A stretch of DNA of 64,000 nt from contig NZ_JABAID010000012.1 in assembly GCF_012641335.1 (NCBI RefSeq), positions 59,791 to 123,790 of the forward strand, given 5' to 3'. The translations under genes were made by a program, and so were the position numbers. The notes under the pieces were generated by a model. The model saw only the letters and a list, made by a program, of their open reading frames with translations. It did no database searches and was not told where the DNA came from. This document shows positions 28,597 to 35,623 of the stretch, piece by piece (within the stretch, counting starts at the first letter, position 1; the number at the start of each line of letters is the position of its first letter). The DNA comes from Novosphingobium sp. ERN07. GTDB taxonomy: Bacteria; Pseudomonadota; Alphaproteobacteria; Sphingomonadales; Sphingomonadaceae.

Positions 28597-28661
28597 ATCC
28601 TCCCTGTTTTCGCGAAGCGCAAACGAGGAAGTGGCATTCGCACCAGCGAATGACGGAGCGG
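28597..28661 (+). repeat. Dispersed intergenic repeat, copy A
   Basis: This 65-nt element begins ATCCTCCCTGTTTTCGCG and ends GAATGACGGAGCGG. It matches, with substitutions, the element at 35477-35543 and its inverted copy at 35556-35620. It lies 10 bp after the nusB stop. Confidence 0.75.
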
Positions 28662-28677
28662 CCTATTACCTCTCACA

Positions 28678-28777
28678 TTCGTCACCCCCGCGCAGGCGGG
28701 GGGCCAGCGTACAAGAAAGTCGCCGCAATGCGACGGCCTTCATCTCACTGGATTCCCGCCTGCGCGGGAATGACGAA
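28678..28777. repeat. REP/BIME-like inverted pair
   Basis: The left unit (28678-28709) reads TTCGTCACCCCCGCGCAGG. The right unit (28746-28777) carries the same sequence on the minus strand with TT for CC. Each unit has its own GC-rich palindrome, and the spacer contains a small hairpin (GTCGC...GCGAC). It is a typical sphingomonad intergenic repeat pair and sits between nusB and the convergent esterase gene. Confidence 0.8.
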
Positions 28778-28789
28778 GTTGTTCAGAAC

Positions 28790-29638
28790 CTACAACCGCT
28801 CCGCGTGCCAGCGGATATGGTCATCCATGAAGGTCGAGATGAAATTGTAGCTGTGGTCATAGCCCGGCTGTAACCGCAGCGTCAGGTCCACACCCGCCGC
28901 CTTGCACACCGCATCCAGCAGTTCTGGCCGAAGCTGTTCGGCAAGGAACCCGTCCGCCTCGCCCTGATCCACCAGCACAGCGCCTGCGGGCCGCTTGCCA
29001 TCCTCGATCAGCGCCACAGCATCATGCTTGCGCCATGCTGCCCGGTCATCACCCAGATATCCGCCCAGCGCCTTGTGACCCCACGGCACCTGCCCCGGCG
29101 CCACGATCGGCGCAAAGGCGGACAGTGACTTGAACTTATCTGGATAGGTCAGCCCCAGCGTCAGCGCTCCGTGCCCGCCCATCGAATGGCCGGTGATGCC
29201 CATGCGATCCAGATCGACCGGGAAGTTCGCCCCCAGCAGCGCGGGCAGTTCTTCGGCGATATAGTCCCACATGCGGTAATGCTGCGCGAAGGGTTCCTGC
29301 GTGGCGTTCACATAAAAGCCCGCGCCCAGCCCGAAATCATAGGCCGCATCCGCATCATCGGCCACGCCTTCACCGCGCGGGCTTGTGTCCGGCGCAACAA
29401 AAACGATGCCGAGGTCAGTGCAGGCCTTCCGATATTCGCCCTTGTCGGTCACGTTGGCGTGGGTGCAGGTGAGGCCCGAAAGGTAGACCAGCACCGGCAG
29501 CTTCGCACCCGCTTCCGCCGCCTGAGGGGGCAGGAAAACCGAAAAGGTCATTCCTGTCCCGGTCGACGTGGACTCGTGCTTGTAGACACCCAGCGTGCCG
29601 CGGTGCGCTTTCGAAGTCGAAACCGTTTCCAGTGTCAT
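28790..29638 (-). CDS. fghA: S-formylglutathione hydrolase
   Basis: The 282-residue esterase-D-type alpha/beta hydrolase has VLVYLSGLTCTHAN, the nucleophile elbow GHSMGGHGAL (Ser), Asp in VDQGEADGFL and His in GYDHSYNFIS. It hydrolyses S-formylglutathione in formaldehyde detoxification. The glutathione-dependent formaldehyde dehydrogenase is not adjacent. The start overlaps the upstream VOC gene by 1 bp. Confidence 0.93.
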   Translation of the reverse strand: MTLETVSTSKAHRGTLGVYKHESTSTGTGMTFSVFLPPQAAEAGAKLPVLVYLSGLTCTHANVTDKGEYRKACTDLGIVFVAPDTSPRGEGVADDADAAYDFGLGAGFYVNATQEPFAQHYRMWDYIAEELPALLGANFPVDLDRMGITGHSMGGHGALTLGLTYPDKFKSLSAFAPIVAPGQVPWGHKALGGYLGDDRAAWRKHDAVALIEDGKRPAGAVLVDQGEADGFLAEQLRPELLDAVCKAAGVDLTLRLQPGYDHSYNFISTFMDDHIRWHAERL

Positions 29639-30009
29639 CAGGCGATAATGTCCAATGCGCACAGCTTGTTGCCCGCAGGATCGCGCAGATAGGCGAGGTA
29701 GTAGGGCGAACCTTCACGCGGTCCCGGCGGATCTTCGCACGCCGTGCCGCCAGCAGCCACGCCAGCTTCGTACCAGGCATCTGCCTGTTCGGGCTTCATG
29801 CGGAAACCGATGGTGCCGCCATTCGCACCGCAGGCAGGATCGCCATTGATCGGCTTGGTCACGATGAACATCCCGCCATTGTGCTGATAGATCAGCCGCC
29901 CTTTGGGATCGGTAATCGCTTCCGGCCCGCCAAAAGCCTTGAACGTGGCGTCGTAAAACGTCTTGGCAGCGTCGATATCGTCGGCGCCCACCATCACATG
30001 GCTGAACAT
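29638..30009 (-). CDS. VOC family protein
   Basis: The 123-residue single-domain glyoxalase/dioxygenase-fold protein (MFSHVMVGADDIDAAKTFYD...YLRDPAGNKLCAL) is preceded by GGAGAG five bases before ATG 30009. A GTG two codons upstream is less likely. Coupling to S-formylglutathione hydrolase suggests a role in aldehyde or thiol-adduct metabolism. Confidence 0.88.
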   Translation of the reverse strand: MFSHVMVGADDIDAAKTFYDATFKAFGGPEAITDPKGRLIYQHNGGMFIVTKPINGDPACGANGGTIGFRMKPEQADAWYEAGVAAGGTACEDPPGPREGSPYYLAYLRDPAGNKLCALDIIA

Positions 30010-30105
30010 TCGCACTCTCCCATACGGATTGCATTGGCAAGAGAGCTAAGCGAATGCCGTGGTGGGTCAAGCGTCCATGCGGGAATTCTTTGTTGCCAAT
30101 TGGCC

Positions 30106-30999
30106 TCAAGCTGCGGGATCGAGCACGCCGAGTATGGCGACCACGGCCACTACCCCCACTCCCGCTGCAAGCTCCAGCAACAAGGAACGCCGCAGGCGCG
30201 CTTCCGCCCCTGGCTCGCCACGCACCAGCCCAGGCACGATGCGCCAGCGATTGCCCGCCGCCAGCGCCAGCATCAGGCCGAAAAGCGCGATCTTCACCGC
30301 CAGCAACAGCGTCCAACCACTCTGCCAGACCGGCGGCAATCCGGCGATGGCCAACGTGTTGACCGCACCGGTCAGCACCAGCACCGCCACCACCACGCTA
30401 CCGGTCCGTGCAAAGCGCGCTAGCGCTTCAACATCTGCCTTGCCGAACAGCGCATCAGCCAAAAACGCAACAAGCGCCCCGATCCACAGCGCCGCCGCGA
30501 TCAGGTGCAGCCCATCGGCCCAACGGTGCAGTGCCCATTCGCTCGCCCCGGCATGGCCGGTCAGCGCCATCGAGCAGAGCGCCACCGCGCCTGCCAGCGC
30601 CATCACCGGCGCGCGCAGCACTTTCAGCGGCACGATTGCGGCAATGATCACACTGGCCAACGCAGTCAGTCGCCATTCCATGACGGCACCCAGCGGCGTT
30701 GCGGCCAGCACGGCCTCGGCGGTCGACTGATCGAGTTCGGCCAGCGGCACCCCGGCCATCGCGGCAACGCTTTCCAGCGCCCACCAGACAGAAGCTGCCC
30801 CGGCCATCAGCGCCAGTACGCCAAGCGCCCCCCGCATCCGGCCAGAAAGCGCACGCCCGGCAGCCAGCGCCTGCAACGGCAGCCCGGCCACAAGCAGCAG
30901 CGCAATATACGCCACCGCTCGCGCCGCGATGAGTGCCCCCGTTTCCAAAGGCTTAGCGGACGGTAAAGGCGTACTGCCCTTCGATGCGGTGCTGGTCAC
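30106..30999 (-). CDS. copD: Copper resistance protein CopD
   Basis: The 297-residue inner-membrane protein has about eight hydrophobic helices, with the CopD features GHAGASEWALHRWADGLHLIAAALWIGAL (His in membrane segments). It partners CopC in periplasm-to-cytoplasm copper handling. The ATG at 30999 overlaps copC by 47 bp; a TTG at 30948, just past the copC TAA, would avoid this and may be the true start. copC-copD are driven by an ECF-type promoter shared with the sigma operon. Confidence 0.9.
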   Translation of the reverse strand: MTSTASKGSTPLPSAKPLETGALIAARAVAYIALLLVAGLPLQALAAGRALSGRMRGALGVLALMAGAASVWWALESVAAMAGVPLAELDQSTAEAVLAATPLGAVMEWRLTALASVIIAAIVPLKVLRAPVMALAGAVALCSMALTGHAGASEWALHRWADGLHLIAAALWIGALVAFLADALFGKADVEALARFARTGSVVVAVLVLTGAVNTLAIAGLPPVWQSGWTLLLAVKIALFGLMLALAAGNRWRIVPGLVRGEPGAEARLRRSLLLELAAGVGVVAVVAILGVLDPAA

Positions 31000-31324
31000 C
31001 CGCCACCGCGTGCCACTTCAGGTTATAGGTTCCGGCAGGCAGGGCGCGCGGCAGTTTCACGGTCAGAACCTTGCCCTTGGTTTCGCTCTTGAAGCCCTTG
31101 ATCGGCATCGGTGCGTGGTTGGCCATGCCGGGCATTCCGGTCATCACCAGCTCAATGCCCGAAAGCGGCCCGACCAGATCTTCGGAAAAGGTCAGCGACA
31201 GCGTGGTGGGCTTGGCCACTGCGGTGTTGGCCGCCGGGGTCGAGGACACCAGCTTGGGATGGGCAAAGGCCGTGCCGGGCAGTGCGAGCAGGAGCGGAGC
31301 GGCAAGAAGGGCGAGACGGCGCAT
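30953..31324 (-). CDS. copC: Periplasmic copper-binding protein CopC
   Basis: The 123-residue precursor has a signal peptide ending AFA, leaving His as mature residue 1, the usual Cu(II) ligand. A Met-rich loop (MTGMPGMANHAPM) and C-terminal WHAVAGDQHRIEGQYAF with a second His/Asp site follow. It binds copper in the periplasm and is co-transcribed with copD. Its promoter carries TTGAGGGAT-N14-CGTAAA. Confidence 0.94.
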   Translation of the reverse strand: MRRLALLAAPLLLALPGTAFAHPKLVSSTPAANTAVAKPTTLSLTFSEDLVGPLSGIELVMTGMPGMANHAPMPIKGFKSETKGKVLTVKLPRALPAGTYNLKWHAVAGDQHRIEGQYAFTVR

Positions 31325-31358
31325 GGGAAAAGTCCTTTCGGCTTGGGATCTTGACGGG

Positions 31359-31387
31359 TTTACGCAAGGCGCAGGCCGATCCCTCAA
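31359..31387 (-). promoter_or_regulatory. ECF-type promoter for copC-copD
   Basis: On the minus strand TTGAGGGAT (31387-31379) is followed after exactly 14 nt by CGTAAA (31364-31359), about 35 bp before the copC ATG. The same element and spacing occur at 31407-31435 and 32740-32768. The -35 halves of this and the divergent promoter form a 9-bp inverted repeat. Confidence 0.75.
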
Positions 31388-31406
31388 CCTGCAGCGAAAT
31401 TTTATC

Positions 31407-31435
31407 TTGAGGGATTTGCCCAAGCCGCGCGTAAT
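31407..31435 (+). promoter_or_regulatory. ECF-type promoter for the sigma/anti-sigma/sensor operon
   Basis: TTGAGGGAT (31407-31415), 14-nt spacer, CGTAAT (31430-31435), about 33 bp before the anti-sigma ATG. It faces away from the copC promoter and shares its exact geometry, indicating autoregulation by the ECF sigma factor encoded two genes downstream. Confidence 0.75.
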
Positions 31436-31468
31436 AGAACTGCCTGCAACAAGGGAACCCAGTCCGCG

Positions 31469-31723
31469 ATGGCAGACATCGACGATCTTCTCGGCGCGCT
31501 TGCCGCCAAAGCCCCCCCGGCTTTCTCGACGCTGGAAAGCGACGTTTTCCAAGGCCTTGCCCGGCAGCGTGAACAAGCCACAGCGCGGCGCGGCATGGTG
31601 CTGGCGCTGGGCGTGGCGGCGATGGTGGGCATTGTGGGGGCCATCGCCCCCGCCGCTCCGGCTCAGGCAGAACCGCTGTTCGGCGTGCCGCAATCGGCAC
31701 CATCGCACCTGCTGGCAGATTGA
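31469..31723 (+). CDS. CnrY-like membrane anti-sigma factor
   Basis: The 84-residue protein has a cytoplasmic N-terminal segment (about 1-42, MADIDDLLGALAAKAPPAF...), one membrane helix (about 44-64) and a short periplasmic tail. Size, topology and position ahead of a CnrX homologue and an ECF sigma gene match CnrY, which sequesters CnrH through its N-terminus. Sequence similarity among CnrY proteins is low, so assignment rests on architecture and synteny. The stop overlaps the next ATG (TGATG). Confidence 0.75.
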   Translation: MADIDDLLGALAAKAPPAFSTLESDVFQGLARQREQATARRGMVLALGVAAMVGIVGAIAPAAPAQAEPLFGVPQSAPSHLLAD

Positions 31724-32160
31724 TGGCCCCCGCTCTGCGCCATATCCTCGTCGCGGTTCTTTCCGCCGCCGTGGCTCTTGCTGCCAGCCACTTTGCGCGA
31801 GGGCTTGTGCCCGCCCGGCATGGCAGCGAATTGCACCAGTTGATGCATGACCGGCTCGATCTGACAGCGGAACAGCAGACCAGGATCGACCAGTTGGAGA
31901 AGGACTTTTCCAACCGACGCAAGGCACTCGACGCGCAGCTTCGGGCATCCAACATCGCGCTGGCGCAGGCGATTGAGGCCGAGCAGCAGATCGGCCCGAA
32001 AGTGGGCGCAGCGGTCGATGCTTCGCATATGGCGATGGGGGAATTGCAGAAAGCAACACTGGCGCACGTCTTTGCCATGCGCAGCGTGCTAACCCCTTCG
32101 CAACAGGCAATTTTCGACCAGGAAATCGCGCGTGCGCTGACAAGTCCGAACAACACCTAG
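31723..32160 (+). CDS. CnrX-like periplasmic metal sensor
   Basis: The 145-residue protein has one N-terminal membrane helix and a helical periplasmic domain. The segments LHQLMHDRLDLTAEQ, DFSNRRKALDAQLRASN and ATLAHVFAMRSVLTP resemble CnrX of Cupriavidus. His38, His42, Glu59, His115 and Met119 have exactly the spacing I recall for the five CnrX Ni/Co ligands. It should release the sigma factor from the CnrY-like protein on metal binding. A TTG one codon earlier is an alternative start. Confidence 0.88.
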   Translation: MAPALRHILVAVLSAAVALAASHFARGLVPARHGSELHQLMHDRLDLTAEQQTRIDQLEKDFSNRRKALDAQLRASNIALAQAIEAEQQIGPKVGAAVDASHMAMGELQKATLAHVFAMRSVLTPSQQAIFDQEIARALTSPNNT

Positions 32161-32186
32161 ATGCACCTAACAGCACCTAGACGCAC

Positions 32187-32750
32187 ATGACCGACCCCAA
32201 GGCGCCCGCAACAGACCGCGAACTGGTCCTGCGCGCGCTTGGGCAGCACCAGCCCTCTTTCCGCGAATTGATGGCGCGCCATCGCGAGGCGGTTTACCGC
32301 GTCGCCCGCCATCACACCGGCGATGAGGGTGAGGCGATGGACGTGACCCAGGAAGCGTTCATCTCCGCCTTCGCTTCGCTGAACAGGTTCGATCCCGACC
32401 GCCCGTTTCGCGCGTGGCTGCTGCGCATCGTCATCAACAAATGTCGCGATTGGGCACGTCGCCGCGCGGTGCGCCGCCTGTTCCGCATGGCCAAGCCGCT
32501 CGACGATGCCGTCCACATCGCAGACGAAGGGCAAGACCCTGAATCCGCAGCCATTTCTGCGCGCGAACTGGCGCGGATTTCCGCCGCCGTCTCCGCCCTT
32601 CCCGCCAACCTCAAAGACCCGCTGATCCTGTGCCGTCTTGAAGGGATGAGCATGGCGGAAGCAGGCCAAGTTCTTGGCATTTCGGAGAAAGCCGTCGAAA
32701 CGCGCATATACCGCGCACGGCAGAAATTGTCGGAAATTCTTGAGGGATAG
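32187..32750 (+). CDS. CnrH-like ECF sigma factor
   Basis: The 187-residue protein has sigma region 2 (FRELMARHREAVYRVARHHTG...DVTQEAFISAFASLNRFD, RAWLLRIVINKCRDW) and region 4 (LPANLKDPLILCRLEGMSMAEAGQVLGISEKAVETRIYRARQKL). It is the third gene of an anti-sigma/sensor/sigma operon ordered like cnrYXH. It very likely recognises the TTGAGGGAT-N14-CGTA elements found in front of copCD, its own operon and copA. The last of these overlaps its 3' end. Confidence 0.92.
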   Translation: MTDPKAPATDRELVLRALGQHQPSFRELMARHREAVYRVARHHTGDEGEAMDVTQEAFISAFASLNRFDPDRPFRAWLLRIVINKCRDWARRRAVRRLFRMAKPLDDAVHIADEGQDPESAAISARELARISAAVSALPANLKDPLILCRLEGMSMAEAGQVLGISEKAVETRIYRARQKLSEILEG

Positions 32751-32768
32751 CGCCGTTTGCTGCGTATC
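32740..32768 (+). promoter_or_regulatory. ECF-type promoter for copA-copB, embedded in the sigma gene stop
   Basis: TTGAGGGAT (32740-32748), 14-nt spacer, CGTATC (32763-32768). The -35 element contains the last codons and stop of the sigma gene. Transcription would begin within a few bases of the copA ATG (32777), implying a leaderless or near-leaderless mRNA. Confidence 0.7.
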
Positions 32769-32776
32769 AGCAGGCA

Positions 32777-34546
32777 ATGGACAAGACGCTTCTCCTCAAT
32801 CGCCGCCGCCTCCTTGCCGGAGCAGGCTCGCTCGCTGCAACGCCGCTTTTTCCCGCATGGGCGCAATCTGGTCACGGTGGCCATGCGCGCCATGCCGGAG
32901 CTATGGCGGGTCGCAATTCGGGCGGCACTTTATCGGGCGATAACATTGCCTTGAGCATTGGCGCGGCGAAGTTCGCCGTGGGTGACCGCTCAGCCGCCGC
33001 GGTGGCCGTCAACGGTTCCATCCCCGCCCCGCTGATCCGCCTGCGCGAAGGCCAGCGGGTGCGGATCGCGGTGACCAACACCTTGAAAGAACAGAGTTCC
33101 ATCCACTGGCACGGATTGCTCGTGCCGTTCCAGATGGACGGCGTGCCCGGCCTGTCCTTCCCCGGCATCGATCCGGGCGAGACGTTCATTTATGAATTCC
33201 CAATCCTCCATTCCGGCACGTTCTGGTATCATTCGCATTCGGGAATGCAGGAGGCCGTCGGGCTTTACGGCCCCATCGTGATCGACCCGGCAGAGCCTGA
33301 TGCCGCCGCCCCGTTCGACCGCGAATATGTGCTGATGCTGGCTGACTGGAGCCCGGTCGATCCGCACAAACAACTCAGCAATCTCAAGACGATGGGCGGC
33401 TATTACAACTGGCAGCGGCAGACCGTGGGCGGGCTGCTGAAAGGCAAGGATCAAAGCCTCAAGGACCGCCTCGAATGGGCGAAGATGCGCATGGATGCGA
33501 CCGATATTTCGGACGTGACCGGCGCGACATATTCCTATGTCATCAACGGGCATGATTCCGCCGCCAATTGGACCGCGCTGTTCCGCCCCGGCGAGCGGGT
33601 AAAGTTGCGGATCATCAATTCCTCGTCGATGACCAACTTCAACGTCCGCATTCCCGGCTTGCCGATGACGGTGGTGGCCGCCGACGGTTGCGATGTGCAG
33701 CCGGTGGAGACCGACGAATTCCAGATCGGCATTGCCGAGACCTATGACGTGATCGTGCAACCCGCTGAAAACGCCGCATTTGGCATCATCGCGGAAGCTA
33801 TCGACCGTTCGGGCATGGTGCGCGCAACGCTTGCCCCGCAAATCGGCATGGCAGGCGCCATCCCGCCGCGCCGGGCACGTCCGATTCTGACCATGCGCGA
33901 CATGGGCATGGACATGAGCGGGATGGATATGGGCACCGGCGGCGAGATCGATCTGTCCCAGCCCGCGAACGAAAGCATGGAGGGCCACTCCATGAAAATG
34001 CGCGACCTTTCGCTGGCCCCCGGCGTCAAGCCGGGACCGGGCGTGGCGACGATATCGCCGATGCCGGCAGACCGCCTGGCCGACAGGCCGACAGGCCTTG
34101 AGGACGTGGACCACCGCGTGCTGACTTATGCCGACCTGCGTTCGCGCAAACCCAATCCCGATCCGCGCACGCCCAGCCGCCAGATCGACGTGAACCTGAC
34201 CGCCAACATGGAACGCTACATGTGGTCCATCGATGGCGAGACGATTTCCGGCGGCGCGCAGCCGATCCCGTTCCGCACCGGGGAGCGGGTGCGGGTGAAC
34301 CTGATCAACCACACGATGATGCCGCACCCCATCCACCTGCACGGCCACTTCTTCGAACTGGTGACGGGCGAGCCGGGCAACCGGCCGCGCAAGCATACGG
34401 TGAATGTCCTGCCCGGCGGCAAGGCCAGTTTCGATCTGACGGCGGATGCGGAAGGAGACTGGGCATTTCATTGCCACATGCTGCTGCACATGCACGCCGG
34501 GATGATGCGCGTGGTGACTGTTCGCGCGGCGGGAGATGCGGCATGA
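32777..34546 (+). CDS. copA: Copper-resistance multicopper oxidase CopA
   Basis: The 589-residue precursor has a Tat signal (NRRRLLAGAGSLAATP), three cupredoxin domains and the copper motifs HWHG, HSHS, HPIHLHGHFF and HCHMLLHMHAGM. A Met-rich segment (MRDMGMDMSGMDMG) is typical of CopA/PcoA. It oxidises Cu(I) in the periplasm. No good Shine-Dalgarno precedes the ATG. It is coupled to copB by a 3-4 bp overlap. Confidence 0.95.
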   Translation: MDKTLLLNRRRLLAGAGSLAATPLFPAWAQSGHGGHARHAGAMAGRNSGGTLSGDNIALSIGAAKFAVGDRSAAAVAVNGSIPAPLIRLREGQRVRIAVTNTLKEQSSIHWHGLLVPFQMDGVPGLSFPGIDPGETFIYEFPILHSGTFWYHSHSGMQEAVGLYGPIVIDPAEPDAAAPFDREYVLMLADWSPVDPHKQLSNLKTMGGYYNWQRQTVGGLLKGKDQSLKDRLEWAKMRMDATDISDVTGATYSYVINGHDSAANWTALFRPGERVKLRIINSSSMTNFNVRIPGLPMTVVAADGCDVQPVETDEFQIGIAETYDVIVQPAENAAFGIIAEAIDRSGMVRATLAPQIGMAGAIPPRRARPILTMRDMGMDMSGMDMGTGGEIDLSQPANESMEGHSMKMRDLSLAPGVKPGPGVATISPMPADRLADRPTGLEDVDHRVLTYADLRSRKPNPDPRTPSRQIDVNLTANMERYMWSIDGETISGGAQPIPFRTGERVRVNLINHTMMPHPIHLHGHFFELVTGEPGNRPRKHTVNVLPGGKASFDLTADAEGDWAFHCHMLLHMHAGMMRVVTVRAAGDAA

Positions 34547-35466
34547 AGGCGGTGTTTTTCGCCGGAGCGGCGCTGCTGATGTCCGCGCCTGCACTGGCGC
34601 AGGAAGCCGATCCGCACGCCGGGCACGACATGGGCCAGATGGACCATTCGGCACAGCAGATGCCGCAGGCCGAGAGCGCAGACCTTCATGCCGGGCACGC
34701 GATGCCGGCCACCGTGTCGGACAGCGAAGTCGGCAACGCTCCCCCGCCGCCGGTGCCGACCGACCATCCCGCCGACCAGTTCTGGGACAAGCAGCGCATG
34801 GCGCAGGCCCGCGCCGATCTGGCCAAGGAAGGCGCGTTCTTCGGCAACGCCTTGATTGCCGACCGGCTGGAATACCGCCCGCGCAATGGCAAGGATGGCT
34901 ATGCATGGCAGATCATGGGCTGGGTGGGCGGCGATATCGACCGGCTTTCGTTTGAAACCGAGGGCGAAGGCGCATTTGGCGAATCCCTGGAAACCGGCGA
35001 AGTGCGCGCAGCATGGCGGCGGGCCATCGATCCGTGGTGGAATTTCGAACTGGGCGCGCGGCAGGATTTTGGGGCTGGGCCGGACCGCACCTATGGCGTG
35101 ATCGGTATCGAAGGGCTTGCCCCCTATTGGTTCGAAGTGGGCGCGCACGCTTTCGTTTCAACCAAGGGTGACGTGCATTTCCGGCTTGAGGCCGAACACG
35201 ACATGCGGCTGAGCCAGCGGCTGATCTTGCAACCTTCGGTGGAGATCGACGCGGCAGCACAGGACGTGCCCGAACTGGGCATTGGCGCAGGGTTCGAGAA
35301 GGTCGAACTGGGCGCGCGGGTGCGGTATGAATTCGCGCGGGAATTTGCGCCCTATGTGGGCGTCCACTGGGAACGCAAGCTGGGCGAAACGGCACGACTG
35401 GCACGTGCGGATGGGGAGCAGGCTTCGCAGGTTAGCGCGGTGGTTGGAGTGCGGATGTGGTTTTGA
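34543..35466 (+). CDS. copB: Outer-membrane copper resistance protein CopB
   Basis: The 307-residue precursor has a signal peptide (MKAVFFAGAALLMSAPALAQ), a His/Met-rich N-terminal segment (DPHAGHDMGQMDHS) and a beta-rich barrel domain starting DQFWDKQRMAQARADL and ending in an aromatic residue (VGVRMWF), as in outer-membrane proteins. CopB is associated with sequestering or exporting periplasmic copper. The frame is open upstream only as a shadow of copA. Confidence 0.93.
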   Translation: MKAVFFAGAALLMSAPALAQEADPHAGHDMGQMDHSAQQMPQAESADLHAGHAMPATVSDSEVGNAPPPPVPTDHPADQFWDKQRMAQARADLAKEGAFFGNALIADRLEYRPRNGKDGYAWQIMGWVGGDIDRLSFETEGEGAFGESLETGEVRAAWRRAIDPWWNFELGARQDFGAGPDRTYGVIGIEGLAPYWFEVGAHAFVSTKGDVHFRLEAEHDMRLSQRLILQPSVEIDAAAQDVPELGIGAGFEKVELGARVRYEFAREFAPYVGVHWERKLGETARLARADGEQASQVSAVVGVRMWF

Positions 35467-35476
35467 GGAACTGCTG

Positions 35477-35620
35477 ATCCTCCCTGTTTTTGCGAATGCA
35501 CAAACGGGGAGGTGGCAGTCGCCGCAGATGACTGACGGAGGGGTTCTGGCTTTTACCCCTCCACCACCAGCTTCGCTGGCGGTCCCCCTCCCCATTTGTC
35601 CTGCGGAAAAATGGGGAGGA
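35477..35620. repeat. Dispersed intergenic repeat, inverted pair (copies B and C)
   Basis: Copy B (35477-35543, plus) and copy C (35556-35620, minus) are related to copy A at 28597-28661; all begin TCCTCCC and end near GGAG-GG. Arranged tail to tail they can fold into one long hairpin between the convergent copB and amidohydrolase genes, where they could act as a terminator for both. Confidence 0.75.
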
Positions 35621-35623
35621 ATT

